Below the pieces are notes generated by a model. That model saw only the letters and a program-made list of their open reading frames with translations, did not search any database and was not told the origin of the DNA. A program made the position numbers and the translations under genes. DNA of 64,000 bases, taken from NCBI GenBank assembly GCA_905198125.1, contig CAJKBH010000013.1:14627-78626 (forward strand), written 5' to 3'. This DNA comes from an uncultured Porphyromonadaceae bacterium. Lineage in GTDB: Bacteria; Bacteroidota; Bacteroidia; Bacteroidales; Muribaculaceae. Below, in pieces: positions 27,779 to 35,462 of this stretch (positions are counted from its first letter, which is position 1; each line of letters begins with the position of its first letter).

Positions 27779-27870
27779 GCATGGAACGGAGGTTTTCAAC
27801 CTCCGCAAAACTACATGGCAGTCCGGATGCCCGTTCAACGTGGCGGAGGTTGAAAACCTCCGTTCCATGC
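27779..27870. repeat. Paired REP-like palindromes in inverted orientation
   Basis: Two perfectly inverted 28-base arms (27779-27806 and 27843-27870) are separated by 36 bases. Each arm also contains its own 8-base hairpin, CGGAGGTT with a TTC or GAA loop and AACCTCCG. The layout of two small palindromes facing each other is that of a REP/BIME unit mobilised by REP-associated tyrosine transposases. No such transposase gene is in the window. Confidence 0.75.
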
Positions 27871-28022
27871 ATTGCCGGCTCTCAGTGTCTGAGGTTTAAA
27901 GCTCTGTGTAAATCTGTATGTTCAATGAAGGTGAAAGCTTGCTTTTGCCGTCAGTTCTGAGACTTGAAATTCTTATTATCCAACATACGAAACTTGAACT
28001 ACTAATAAACAAATTGCCTACT

Positions 28023-28079
28023 TTTGTTTATTGCTGATAAACAAAAATCGCGGTATTTTATTTATCAGCAATAAACAAA
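28023..28079. repeat. Nested AT-rich inverted repeat
   Basis: Perfect 19-base arms at 28023-28041 and 28061-28079 flank a 19-base spacer. The left arm is also part of a smaller palindrome, TTTGTTTA-TTGCTGA-TAAACAAA (28023-28045). Further ATAAACAAA copies sit just upstream near 28003. It looks like an operator or a fold-back remnant, about 200 bases before the lipoprotein gene. Confidence 0.7.
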
Positions 28080-28281
28080 TCAACATCTTTTTACTGAAAA
28101 TGGAAATATTCCCAATGAATTGATCATTACTTGATATCAATTCAAATCTTGAAAGACTTGTAATTACTGTATTCGATTTGGATTTGGAGAGGATACATGT
28201 ATAATATCATAGTGTTGCTTTTACGTAATAGGGAAATAAAATGCCTGGTATTTACGTTCTGTTAGAGAATAATTACTGATT

Positions 28282-28761
28282 ATGAACAAGTTTCTGTTGC
28301 TTTTGATTTTGCCACTGCTATCGTTAGTGATGAGTGGTTGTGACGATAATAAAGACGATGTTGATGCACCGGATCTGACCCTTTTTGCCGGCACTTGGGA
28401 GGTTGTTTCTCCGGGCGAACAAAAGATTTTTGGATGGAATGAGATTCTCCATATATCTTCTGCCCGGCCTTTCGAAGGATACGGTGGTTATCAGGGATAC
28501 ATCAATACATATCTTCTCACCGCTTTAGGCACTCCGAAGCATGACCGTGTTTTTACCTGGTCCATTCGTGAGGTTGAGCACCATCAGCCATTGTTAGACG
28601 TGGTGTTTCAAGGCGAACTTGATAGCGATGATATATGGGCCGGTGATTATTCGTACAAAATAGTCAAATTGACAGACACCCACATGTGGTGGCAGGTCAA
28701 TACCAACGGGGACAACAGCATTATAAAATTCAAACGCAGCAACGACATCAATATAGAATAG
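28282..28761 (+). CDS. Small lipoprotein, lipocalin-like
   Basis: 159 residues. A lipoprotein signal with lipobox LVMSGC puts the mature N-terminal Cys at residue 20, followed by acidic residues DDNKDD. The rest is beta-rich: FAGTWEVVSPGEQ at the start and YKIVKLTDTHMWWQ then IIKFKR at the end, the pattern of lipocalin-like domains in Bacteroidales lipoproteins. The function is unknown. It stands alone after the repeat-rich gap; the CPBP protease follows 65 bases later with its own -7-like element. Confidence 0.75.
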   Translation: MNKFLLLLILPLLSLVMSGCDDNKDDVDAPDLTLFAGTWEVVSPGEQKIFGWNEILHISSARPFEGYGGYQGYINTYLLTALGTPKHDRVFTWSIREVEHHQPLLDVVFQGELDSDDIWAGDYSYKIVKLTDTHMWWQVNTNGDNSIIKFKRSNDINIE

Positions 28762-28800
28762 CCTGAGGGGCTGTTGCTTTTATACCTGCTTGATTTTGAT

Positions 28801-28808
28801 TAATTTTG
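28801..28808 (+). promoter_or_regulatory. Possible -7 element for the CPBP gene
   Basis: TAATTTTG matches TAnnTTTG exactly, 19 bases before the ATG at 28827. The best -33 candidate (TTG at 28774-28776) is 24 bases away, which is longer than usual, so this is tentative. Confidence 0.3.
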
Positions 28809-28826
28809 CAGTCAAAAAATCCACTT

Positions 28827-29600
28827 ATGCTACAACTCAAAACCAAAACCGCTAAAGTTTTATATGCCATAATTGCAGGTATAATAATTCATTATATATG
28901 GCGTAACACAAGCATAGTAATTGACTATTTAGAGATTTCAAGAACTTCTGCAATAGGCCAGACAATAAGGGCATTACTGCTTACCCTTGCTGTCTTCCTA
29001 TTTACTGCCATTGTAATCAAACCCAAAGAGATACTGATGTTTCTCGGCCTGGACAACAACATCTTAAAGGGCTTTGGAATAGCGGTTATATGTGTTTTGC
29101 CTCTCTATATCATATTTCCGATATTTGGCGGATTTGCATCCGATATATCTGCATTTAGAATATATCATAAATGCATCATAGCTGGATTTACCGAGGAGCT
29201 TGTGTGCCGTGCATTTATGTTCGGATTACTTTTCCGTTATGCAAAGACCGGATTCTTCTGGGCCGTGTTATTGCCGGCCTTATACTTTGGTTCACTTCAT
29301 CTTTATCAGGGCCACGATATGGTTTCTTCGTTGTTCGCCTTTGGTGTGACATTTATCGGGGCACTATATTTCAGCTGGATGTACACTGAGTGGAACTTCA
29401 ATCTATGGGTTCCAATCGGATTACATATTTTTATGAATCTCGCGTGGTTTATTTTTACAATGGAAGGCACAGAGAATGCCGCCGGAGGTCTTATATCCAA
29501 TATCGCCCGTGGCATCAGCATACTTTTGGCTGTGGGATTAACAGTTTGGTATAAGCGAAAGACCGAAACCAAGGTTTTTAGTTATCCCGTATGGAGGTGA
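28827..29600 (+). CDS. CPBP-family intramembrane metalloprotease
   Basis: 257 residues from the ATG at 28827; a TTG 21 bases earlier lies within the promoter-like element and is not chosen. About seven or eight hydrophobic helices. Family motifs: EExxxR as TEELVCRAF (Glu123, Glu124), then SLHLYQGHD, and HIFMNLAW near residue 208. These residues line the active site of Rce1/CPBP (Abi) proteases of the inner membrane. In bacteria some are linked to bacteriocin immunity or prenyl-protein processing, but the role of this one is unknown. It may be read with the upstream lipoprotein. Confidence 0.82.
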   Translation: MLQLKTKTAKVLYAIIAGIIIHYIWRNTSIVIDYLEISRTSAIGQTIRALLLTLAVFLFTAIVIKPKEILMFLGLDNNILKGFGIAVICVLPLYIIFPIFGGFASDISAFRIYHKCIIAGFTEELVCRAFMFGLLFRYAKTGFFWAVLLPALYFGSLHLYQGHDMVSSLFAFGVTFIGALYFSWMYTEWNFNLWVPIGLHIFMNLAWFIFTMEGTENAAGGLISNIARGISILLAVGLTVWYKRKTETKVFSYPVWR

Positions 29601-29612
29601 AGTTGTTTCTTC

Positions 29613-30644
29613 CTATTTGATGCCGAACAGGGAGAGGATGCGGCGGCCGAGGGTGGTTTTCTTGAAGGAGATGAATTTGCCGGCAAGACTCTTGTCGGGA
29701 TCCTTTCCAAGTCGTATCTGACCTTTGTCAAGTTGCTCTACACGGGCTATCAGGGCCTGGGTAGAGGCCGAGACCTCAGGCACATAGTCCGGCATGTTTA
29801 CATCGAGGCCGTCAAGGTCGTATTTCCTTTCGTCCCAGCGTTTGGCTTCCTTTTCGGTGATGTACTCCTTGCCAAGCACATATATCTCGGCATCCGTGCT
29901 GACATAAAAAGGTTCGTCAGGCTGATTGAACCGGAACATGTTGCGGCCGCGCCCAACTGACTCCAGACTGTATGAATAACTTGTCAAATTGGAAGCAAAC
30001 GCATTATCGCTTATAACGTTGTCGTAATTATATCCGATTCTGAACTTATCGAACTCAAAGTTGCTTCTGAAGAATCCGTCAAAAGCGGGGGCCCAGCGAC
30101 GTGATAATGTGTCTGCCCTGACGTCGACATCGATCCGCACTTTGTCATTATCTTTCATCCAGATTTCGGCAGGTCTGAATTTGCCATGTATTGTATCGGT
30201 ACCGACATCTGAATTCTGTAATCGTTCCGGGAGCGGCATATTCGGCACCAATCCCATCCAGTCTGACCATGAGAAGTGAAAACGGCATTCGTCGCTGATA
30301 CTGTCAAGTCCATTATGATTTGAGAATCTGTAATAAGATTTTGAGGTAAGCATACGTGGCTTGGTCCAACCATGAAACTTAGATTTACGTCCGACAGGCA
30401 ACATATAGTCCACAAGTTTCTCACGGAACATAAATACGGTATCCGAATATGTGGTCATAGTGGAATACTCCCGCAGATATGCAAGAATATGGAGCACCGA
30501 GTTCTTGCGGGATTCGACGAGTACTTCCGGCAAGTCCATAACTTTAACGGAAGGACGGTCCTTGGGTCCCGACTGAGCCATGCCTTCAGATGAAATTACG
30601 GCAATGGCCAACGGAAGCAATATGAATGTCAAGTGGATTCTCAC
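29613..30644 (-). CDS. Secreted protein of unknown function
   Basis: 343 residues with a signal peptide (MRIHLTFILLPLAIAVISS...GMAQ). The stretch LPEVLVESRKNSVLHILAYLREYS resembles the plug-like or linker segment of Bacteroidetes surface proteins, then beta-rich sequence follows. The C-terminus is basic (KKTTLGRRILSLFGIK). I do not recognise the family. It converges with the CPBP gene (12 bases apart) and is divergent from the GH51 at 30821. No catalytic motif is evident. Confidence 0.7.
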   Translation of the reverse strand: MRIHLTFILLPLAIAVISSEGMAQSGPKDRPSVKVMDLPEVLVESRKNSVLHILAYLREYSTMTTYSDTVFMFREKLVDYMLPVGRKSKFHGWTKPRMLTSKSYYRFSNHNGLDSISDECRFHFSWSDWMGLVPNMPLPERLQNSDVGTDTIHGKFRPAEIWMKDNDKVRIDVDVRADTLSRRWAPAFDGFFRSNFEFDKFRIGYNYDNVISDNAFASNLTSYSYSLESVGRGRNMFRFNQPDEPFYVSTDAEIYVLGKEYITEKEAKRWDERKYDLDGLDVNMPDYVPEVSASTQALIARVEQLDKGQIRLGKDPDKSLAGKFISFKKTTLGRRILSLFGIK

Positions 30645-30730
30645 GCCACAAAATTACATAACAGACTTGGGATGACCCAATAATTCAGATTAAAAGATGT
30701 GGAATGTTATTTACAAACGTTAAAAGCATT

Positions 30731-30762
30731 TTTGGCGGATAGGATAATATTTGCTAAATTTG
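30731..30762 (+). promoter_or_regulatory. Promoter of the GH51-sialate esterase operon
   Basis: TTTG at 30731-30734, 20 bases, TAAATTTG at 30755-30762: an exact match to the Bacteroidetes consensus, about 58 bases before the start codon. Confidence 0.75.
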
Positions 30763-30820
30763 CATTTATTGTAGAAAATACACTTATACTCAAGCGTAAT
30801 ATTAACCTTAAAAATACAAT

Positions 30821-32362
30821 ATGACAAAGAAATTGCTGATGCCCTTGGTGGCGGCCATGTTGGGAGTGACATCGGTCCAGGCTGCGAACGTAACGCTTCA
30901 GATGGACCAGGTAAATCCGGATGCCAAAATCATGCCGGAAATCTACGGACAGTTTGCCGAGCATCTCGGCGCCTGTATCTATGGAGGCCTATGGGTAGGT
31001 CCCGATTCTTCCATACCAAACACCAACGGATACCGTAACGACGTGCTTCAGGCTCTGAAAGAGCTTAAAGTACCCGTGATGCGCTGGCCCGGCGGATGCT
31101 TCGCCGACGAATACCACTGGCGTGACGGCATCGGTCCGCAGAAGGATCGTCCCACGCAGGTCAACAACAACTGGGGTGGCACCGTAGAGGACAACTCGTT
31201 CGGAACACACGAATTCTTCAATCTCTGCGAACTGTTGGGCTGTGAGCCTTATCTGAGCGGCAATGTCGGTTCCGGCACGGTGCAGGAATTGGCACAGTGG
31301 GTGGAATACATCACTGCCGACAACGGCCCGATGGCCAAACTGCGCGAACAGAACGGCCGCAAGGAGCCTTGGAAGCTCAAATATCTTGGCGTTGGAAACG
31401 AGTGCTGGGGTTGCGGAGGCAATTTCCGCCCCGAATATTATGCCGACGTATATCGCAGATACCAGACATATTGCCGTAACTTCGGCGACAATAAGCTGTA
31501 TAAGATTGCATCCGGCGCCAGCGATTACGACTATAACTGGACCGACGTGATGATGAAGAACGCCGGCCGTTACATGGACGGTATATCCCTGCACTATTAT
31601 ACGGTGACCGGATGGGACGGTTCTAAAGGCTCTGCCATCAAGTTCACGCCGGCAGACTATTACTGGACGATGGGCAAGTGCCTCGAGATAGAGGATGTGA
31701 TAGCTCAGCACGAACAGATAATGGACAAATACGACGACAAGAAGCGTGTTAACCTGCTGGTAGACGAGTGGGGTACATGGTGGGACGTAGAACCCGGCAC
31801 GAATCCCGGACACCTGTTCCAGCAGAACACCATGCGCGACGCCATGGTAGCCGCATTGTCGCTCAACGTGTTCCAGCGCCACACCGAACGCGTAAAGATG
31901 GCCAACATCGCCCAGATGGCCAACGTGCTTCAGTCAATGGTTCTGACCAAAGGCGACCAGATGGTAAAGACTCCTACTTATTACGTCTTCAAGATGTACA
32001 TACCTCATCAGGATGCAACGCCCATCCCTCTGGACGTAACTACCGACAAGGTCCGTTGCGGTGACAAATGGGACGTCGACCGTCTGCAGGCCACAGCATC
32101 CAGGAAGGATGGCAAGGTTACTGTTTCCCTGGCCAACATTGACCTGGAGAATCCCCAGGAGGTGGAGATCAATACAGGACTTGCCAAAATCAGGAGCATC
32201 AACGGCGAAATCCTGACCTGCAAGAGCATCAACGATTACAATGACTTCGGTCAGCCCGAGAAGGTGACTCTTAAACCTTTCAAGGACGCGAAAGCCGGCA
32301 AGAACGGAGTGGTGAAAGTGAAACTGCCGGCAAAATCCATAGTTACCATCACAATGGAATAA
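30821..32362 (+). CDS. Secreted alpha-N-arabinofuranosidase, GH51
   Basis: 513 residues with a signal peptide (MTKKLLMPLVAAMLGVTSVQA). It lacks the carbohydrate-binding insert of the GH51 at 22942. Core motifs are IYGQFAEHLGACIYGGLWVG, MRWPGGCFADEYHWRDGIGP, acid/base Glu194 in GVGNECWG and nucleophile Glu316 in VDEWGTWW. A C-terminal beta sandwich runs over about residues 385-513. The length fits classic GH51 arabinofuranosidases acting on arabino-oligosaccharides. It is followed 12 bases later by a sialate O-acetylesterase-like gene. The signal peptide is notable because many classic GH51 enzymes are cytoplasmic. Confidence 0.93.
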   Translation: MTKKLLMPLVAAMLGVTSVQAANVTLQMDQVNPDAKIMPEIYGQFAEHLGACIYGGLWVGPDSSIPNTNGYRNDVLQALKELKVPVMRWPGGCFADEYHWRDGIGPQKDRPTQVNNNWGGTVEDNSFGTHEFFNLCELLGCEPYLSGNVGSGTVQELAQWVEYITADNGPMAKLREQNGRKEPWKLKYLGVGNECWGCGGNFRPEYYADVYRRYQTYCRNFGDNKLYKIASGASDYDYNWTDVMMKNAGRYMDGISLHYYTVTGWDGSKGSAIKFTPADYYWTMGKCLEIEDVIAQHEQIMDKYDDKKRVNLLVDEWGTWWDVEPGTNPGHLFQQNTMRDAMVAALSLNVFQRHTERVKMANIAQMANVLQSMVLTKGDQMVKTPTYYVFKMYIPHQDATPIPLDVTTDKVRCGDKWDVDRLQATASRKDGKVTVSLANIDLENPQEVEINTGLAKIRSINGEILTCKSINDYNDFGQPEKVTLKPFKDAKAGKNGVVKVKLPAKSIVTITME

Positions 32363-32374
32363 GCCGGAATCAAA

Positions 32375-33796
32375 ATGAAACACATAATACTTGCGGCTGC
32401 CGCATTCGCCGCATTAACAACGAATGCCATGACCACCTCACCCATGATAAGCGACGGAATGGTGCTGCCACAGAACACATCCGCTCATGTCTGGGGCACC
32501 GCCGACCCCGGCGAAAAAATCTCAGTGACTCCATCGTGGAGCAACAAGGCATACACTGTCAAGGCTGATAAGGACGGCCGATGGCTTACGTCTGTTGCGA
32601 TACCCGCAGCCTCATACACTAAGTATGACCTGATTATTTCAGGTAAAAACAGTTCTGATACAATCAAAAACGTACTGATAGGAGAGGTGTGGCTGGCATC
32701 GGGGCAATCCAACATGGAGATGCCCCTTAAGGGTTTCCCCGGCTGTAATGTAAAGAACGGCTTTAAGGAAATAGCCAAGGCACGTCAGTATGCCGACAAG
32801 GTAAGGTTCTACACTGTTCCGACCAGTCAGAGTTATGAACCTGTGGAAAATGTCAATGCGCACTGGACGGTACCGGGCCCCGATACGGCTACCGAATACT
32901 CGGCTACCGCGTGGTATTTCGCCACTCGCCTAAACGATGTGCTGGACATTCCCATCGGCATCGTTTCGGCCGCATACGGCGGCTCAAAGGTAGAGAGCTG
33001 GCTTCCACGCGAGATTCTTGAGAAATATCCTGACGTCTCGCTTGATCCCAAGGATATAGAGAACATGACTTCGTATTGGCGTCCCATGCTGATGTATAAC
33101 GCCATGTTCAAGCCAATAAACAAATACACATATAACGGTATAATCTGGTATCAGGGCTGTTCCAACGTCAGGAGTTACGACACATACGCCGACCGTCTGG
33201 TTACGATGGTAAACCGCTGGCGTGAGGAATTGGGACGTGCTGACATACCTTTCTATGCCGTCGAAATAGCTCCATACGAATATGACGACCCCGCCGAGGA
33301 CGGGAAATCCCCGATGTTGCGCGAAGCACAGTGGGAGGCTGTAGCGCGCCTCGACAACGCCGACATGATATGCACCAACGACATCGTGGAGGAGTACGAG
33401 CGGTTCAATATCCACCCGAGAAACAAGGAGGCCGTAGGACAGCGACTCGGGGATCTTGCCCTCAACAAGACATACGGCAAGAAACAGTTTATGGCCGGAA
33501 GCCCGAAGTATAAGAGCCATCGCGTGGAGGGTGACAAGATCATGGTAACCATAGACTCGCCCAATCATGGCATTTGCCGGAATTATGACATCAAGGGTTT
33601 TGAGATTGCCGGAGAGGACGGTAAATATTATCCTGTGTCAGATGTAATCTTCCTGTGGCAGACCAATGAATTTCAGCTGAGCAATCCTGACGTGCCCCAT
33701 CCGGTTTCAGCACGCTACGGCTACGGAGATTTCATGCCCGGCAACGTGTATGGAGGCAATTACCTGCCGCTGATACCTTTCACTACCAAACCATAA
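32375..33796 (+). CDS. Secreted sialate O-acetylesterase-like SGNH hydrolase
   Basis: 473 residues. The signal peptide is MKHIILAAAAFAALTTNAM. Block I is GQSNMEMPL with nucleophile Ser112. Later blocks include GIVSAAYGGSKVESW and IIWYQGCSNV, with a C-terminal NIHPRNKEAVGQRL stretch giving Asp/His-region residues (the typical DIHP is NIHP here). The SASA family removes acetyl groups from sugars; in Bacteroidetes many copies act on plant polysaccharides rather than sialic acid. Next to a GH51, a plant-glycan acetyl esterase is more likely than a sialidase partner (inference). Confidence 0.87.
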   Translation: MKHIILAAAAFAALTTNAMTTSPMISDGMVLPQNTSAHVWGTADPGEKISVTPSWSNKAYTVKADKDGRWLTSVAIPAASYTKYDLIISGKNSSDTIKNVLIGEVWLASGQSNMEMPLKGFPGCNVKNGFKEIAKARQYADKVRFYTVPTSQSYEPVENVNAHWTVPGPDTATEYSATAWYFATRLNDVLDIPIGIVSAAYGGSKVESWLPREILEKYPDVSLDPKDIENMTSYWRPMLMYNAMFKPINKYTYNGIIWYQGCSNVRSYDTYADRLVTMVNRWREELGRADIPFYAVEIAPYEYDDPAEDGKSPMLREAQWEAVARLDNADMICTNDIVEEYERFNIHPRNKEAVGQRLGDLALNKTYGKKQFMAGSPKYKSHRVEGDKIMVTIDSPNHGICRNYDIKGFEIAGEDGKYYPVSDVIFLWQTNEFQLSNPDVPHPVSARYGYGDFMPGNVYGGNYLPLIPFTTKP

Positions 33797-33823
33797 CGGA
33801 CTGCAAACTGCGGTTGAAACGTT

Positions 33824-33862
33824 AAAGGTGTGTCGAAATCATTTATCGACACACCTTTGTTT
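33824..33862. terminator. Bidirectional terminator
   Basis: Perfect 13-base stem AAAGGTGTGTCGA / TCGACACACCTTT with a 9-base loop, followed by a T-rich stretch. It lies between the convergent esterase and luxS genes. Confidence 0.85.
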
Positions 33863-33881
33863 ATGCTAATGCAATTGACTC

Positions 33882-34361
33882 CTATTCAGGATAATTCAGA
33901 TTCACATCCGTAGCGTTGTCCAACACATCAAGATACCTGCGTGCGTCTTTCTTGGCCTGGTCCAGATCCATGAAGGAGTAGTTTCCGCAGTCGCGTGGAG
34001 TCGCACCCGGAACTTCGCCCTCAAAACCGGCTACAAAACGCATTGTTTCGCGAATCAGAGGCAGGATGTCGCGACTGGAACATTCACCCTGCACCAACAG
34101 ATAATTCCCGGTGCAACATCCCATCGGTCCCCAATAAACAATCCTGTTCTGCCACTCCTCATGGTTGCGCAGGAACGTAGCTGCCAAGTGCTCCATGGCA
34201 TGAAGCGACTTTGGCGTTAAGGCAGGCTCGCGGTTGGGGCGAGTCATACGGATGTCGAACGTCGTTATTACGTCGCCTGCGGGCGTGGTATCGCGTCGCG
34301 ACACATAGATGCCCGGTTCCAGACGCTCGTGGTCGATTGTAAAGCTTGCTATCTTCTTCAT
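33882..34361 (-). CDS. luxS: S-ribosylhomocysteine lyase LuxS
   Basis: 159 residues, the family length. Zinc ligands His54 and His58 with Glu57 are in HAMEH. The catalytic-cysteine region is GPMGCCTGNY (Cys82; Cys83 replaces the usual Arg). The third zinc ligand is Cys125 in TPRDCGNYS. The enzyme splits S-ribosylhomocysteine to homocysteine and DPD, the precursor of autoinducer-2, as part of the activated methyl cycle. Its start overlaps the stop of the GH5 gene (ATGA), so it is translated from the same message, an odd partner for this enzyme. No pfs/mtnN gene is adjacent. Confidence 0.96.
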   Translation of the reverse strand: MKKIASFTIDHERLEPGIYVSRRDTTPAGDVITTFDIRMTRPNREPALTPKSLHAMEHLAATFLRNHEEWQNRIVYWGPMGCCTGNYLLVQGECSSRDILPLIRETMRFVAGFEGEVPGATPRDCGNYSFMDLDQAKKDARRYLDVLDNATDVNLNYPE

Positions 34362-35365
34362 TTATGATTACGTTTCTTTATGATGGTCTTGGCTGTCTTG
34401 CCCCACGGTTTGATCTGTTCTTCGGTCCAAAGCATGCCGTTGTCCGATGCGTCGGGTGTAACCATTGAACAAGTCTCGGTCTTGTCGGCGATGCTCCAGA
34501 ATAGCATCGACAGCTTATGCTTGTCGGCGAACTCAACCCATTTCCGCATTGATTCCTCGTCGACGGGGCCGTCACCGCTGGCTTCCATACCTCCGCATTC
34601 CGAGATAATCAGCGGAAGTCCGTTGGCTATGGCCTTTTCTGCCTTGTCGATCAATGGCTGCTTGTGTGTGGCCGCGTAGAAATGAAGCGAATAGAGCAGG
34701 TTGTCATACTTCAGCGGCGATTCCGAGGCGATGTCCACATCCTGATCCCAGGTGGGGGAGCCTACTATTATCACCGAATTGGGGGCTTTCTTACGGATTA
34801 CCGGTATTATTTCTTCGGCGTACGCCTTCACTTCGTCCCATTTCACGGTTTCGGGTTCATTCCAGATCTCGTACAATATGTTGGGAGTATCGCCATATTT
34901 CTCGGTAACGGCAGTAAAGAACTTCTTGGCGTTATCAAGGGTATTCTTGTGTGTATGCCAGTCTGCGATAACGTACATATCGTTGGCTATCGCGGCGTCT
35001 ATGACACGGTACAGCTTGTTCATAGCATCGATGGAATCGGCGTCGTAGCAGTTCACAACGTCCCATGATGTGTGCGCACCGATGGCAGCACGGGTGATGT
35101 TGGCGCCCCAGTTCTTCTTGAACGCCATCACTGTCGAGTCGTTATAGAAGCGGCCCCAGTTAGAGTGCCACCCCAGCGATGGTCCGTTCAGCACCATTGT
35201 GTCGCCCTTGGCGTTCAACAGGTACAGTCCCTCTACATGCAGGGGAGTCACAAAGGTGGAATCCTGTGCTTCAGTGTTATCCGCCTGTTTCTTGGCGCCG
35301 TTGCATGATACGGCCGCACTCCCGACCATCAGCATCATAGCTGCTATAGCTGTTATTTTCTTCAT
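34358..35365 (-). CDS. GH5 family lipoprotein (endoglucanase-like)
   Basis: 335 residues. The lipoprotein signal is MKKITAIAAMMLMVGSAAVSC with Cys21, so it is probably membrane-anchored. The GH5 barrel has VEGLYLLNAKGDTMVLNGPSL at the start and VIADWHTHK at strand four. The acid/base is Glu170 in EIWNEPE and the nucleophile Glu256 in IISECGG. Strand eight is MLFWSIADKTETCS. GH5_2-type cellulases read very similarly. The substrate may be a beta-1,4-glucan or mannan. It is the first gene of the luxS message. No binding module or SusCD pair is next to it. Confidence 0.88.
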   Translation of the reverse strand: MKKITAIAAMMLMVGSAAVSCNGAKKQADNTEAQDSTFVTPLHVEGLYLLNAKGDTMVLNGPSLGWHSNWGRFYNDSTVMAFKKNWGANITRAAIGAHTSWDVVNCYDADSIDAMNKLYRVIDAAIANDMYVIADWHTHKNTLDNAKKFFTAVTEKYGDTPNILYEIWNEPETVKWDEVKAYAEEIIPVIRKKAPNSVIIVGSPTWDQDVDIASESPLKYDNLLYSLHFYAATHKQPLIDKAEKAIANGLPLIISECGGMEASGDGPVDEESMRKWVEFADKHKLSMLFWSIADKTETCSMVTPDASDNGMLWTEEQIKPWGKTAKTIIKKRNHK

Positions 35366-35462
35366 CGTTCGTAGTATTATCTTAATTTAGTTTCAAAGAA
35401 AACAAAACATTGGCTAATAATCAAATCGAGGCACAATTTTACAACATATTGCAAAAATAATA

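Larger units (their letters stand above)
27258..28281. other. Gene-free AT-rich kilobase with repeats
   Basis: No convincing coding sequence: short open frames here lack family resemblance and start context. It holds the promoter of the GH35 gene, a 15-base tandem duplication, a paired palindrome (27779-27870), a nested AT-rich inverted repeat (28023-28079), a short palindrome CGGATGCCAGGCATCCG at 27535-27551, and scattered copies of CACAGAA and TCTGTGTAAAT. The mix looks like degenerate, repeat-laden DNA left by past insertions. Confidence 0.6.

Noticed and set aside
27270..28200. Short open frames in the gene-free kilobase
   Set aside because: No start context, no homology by eye, and composition dominated by repeats.
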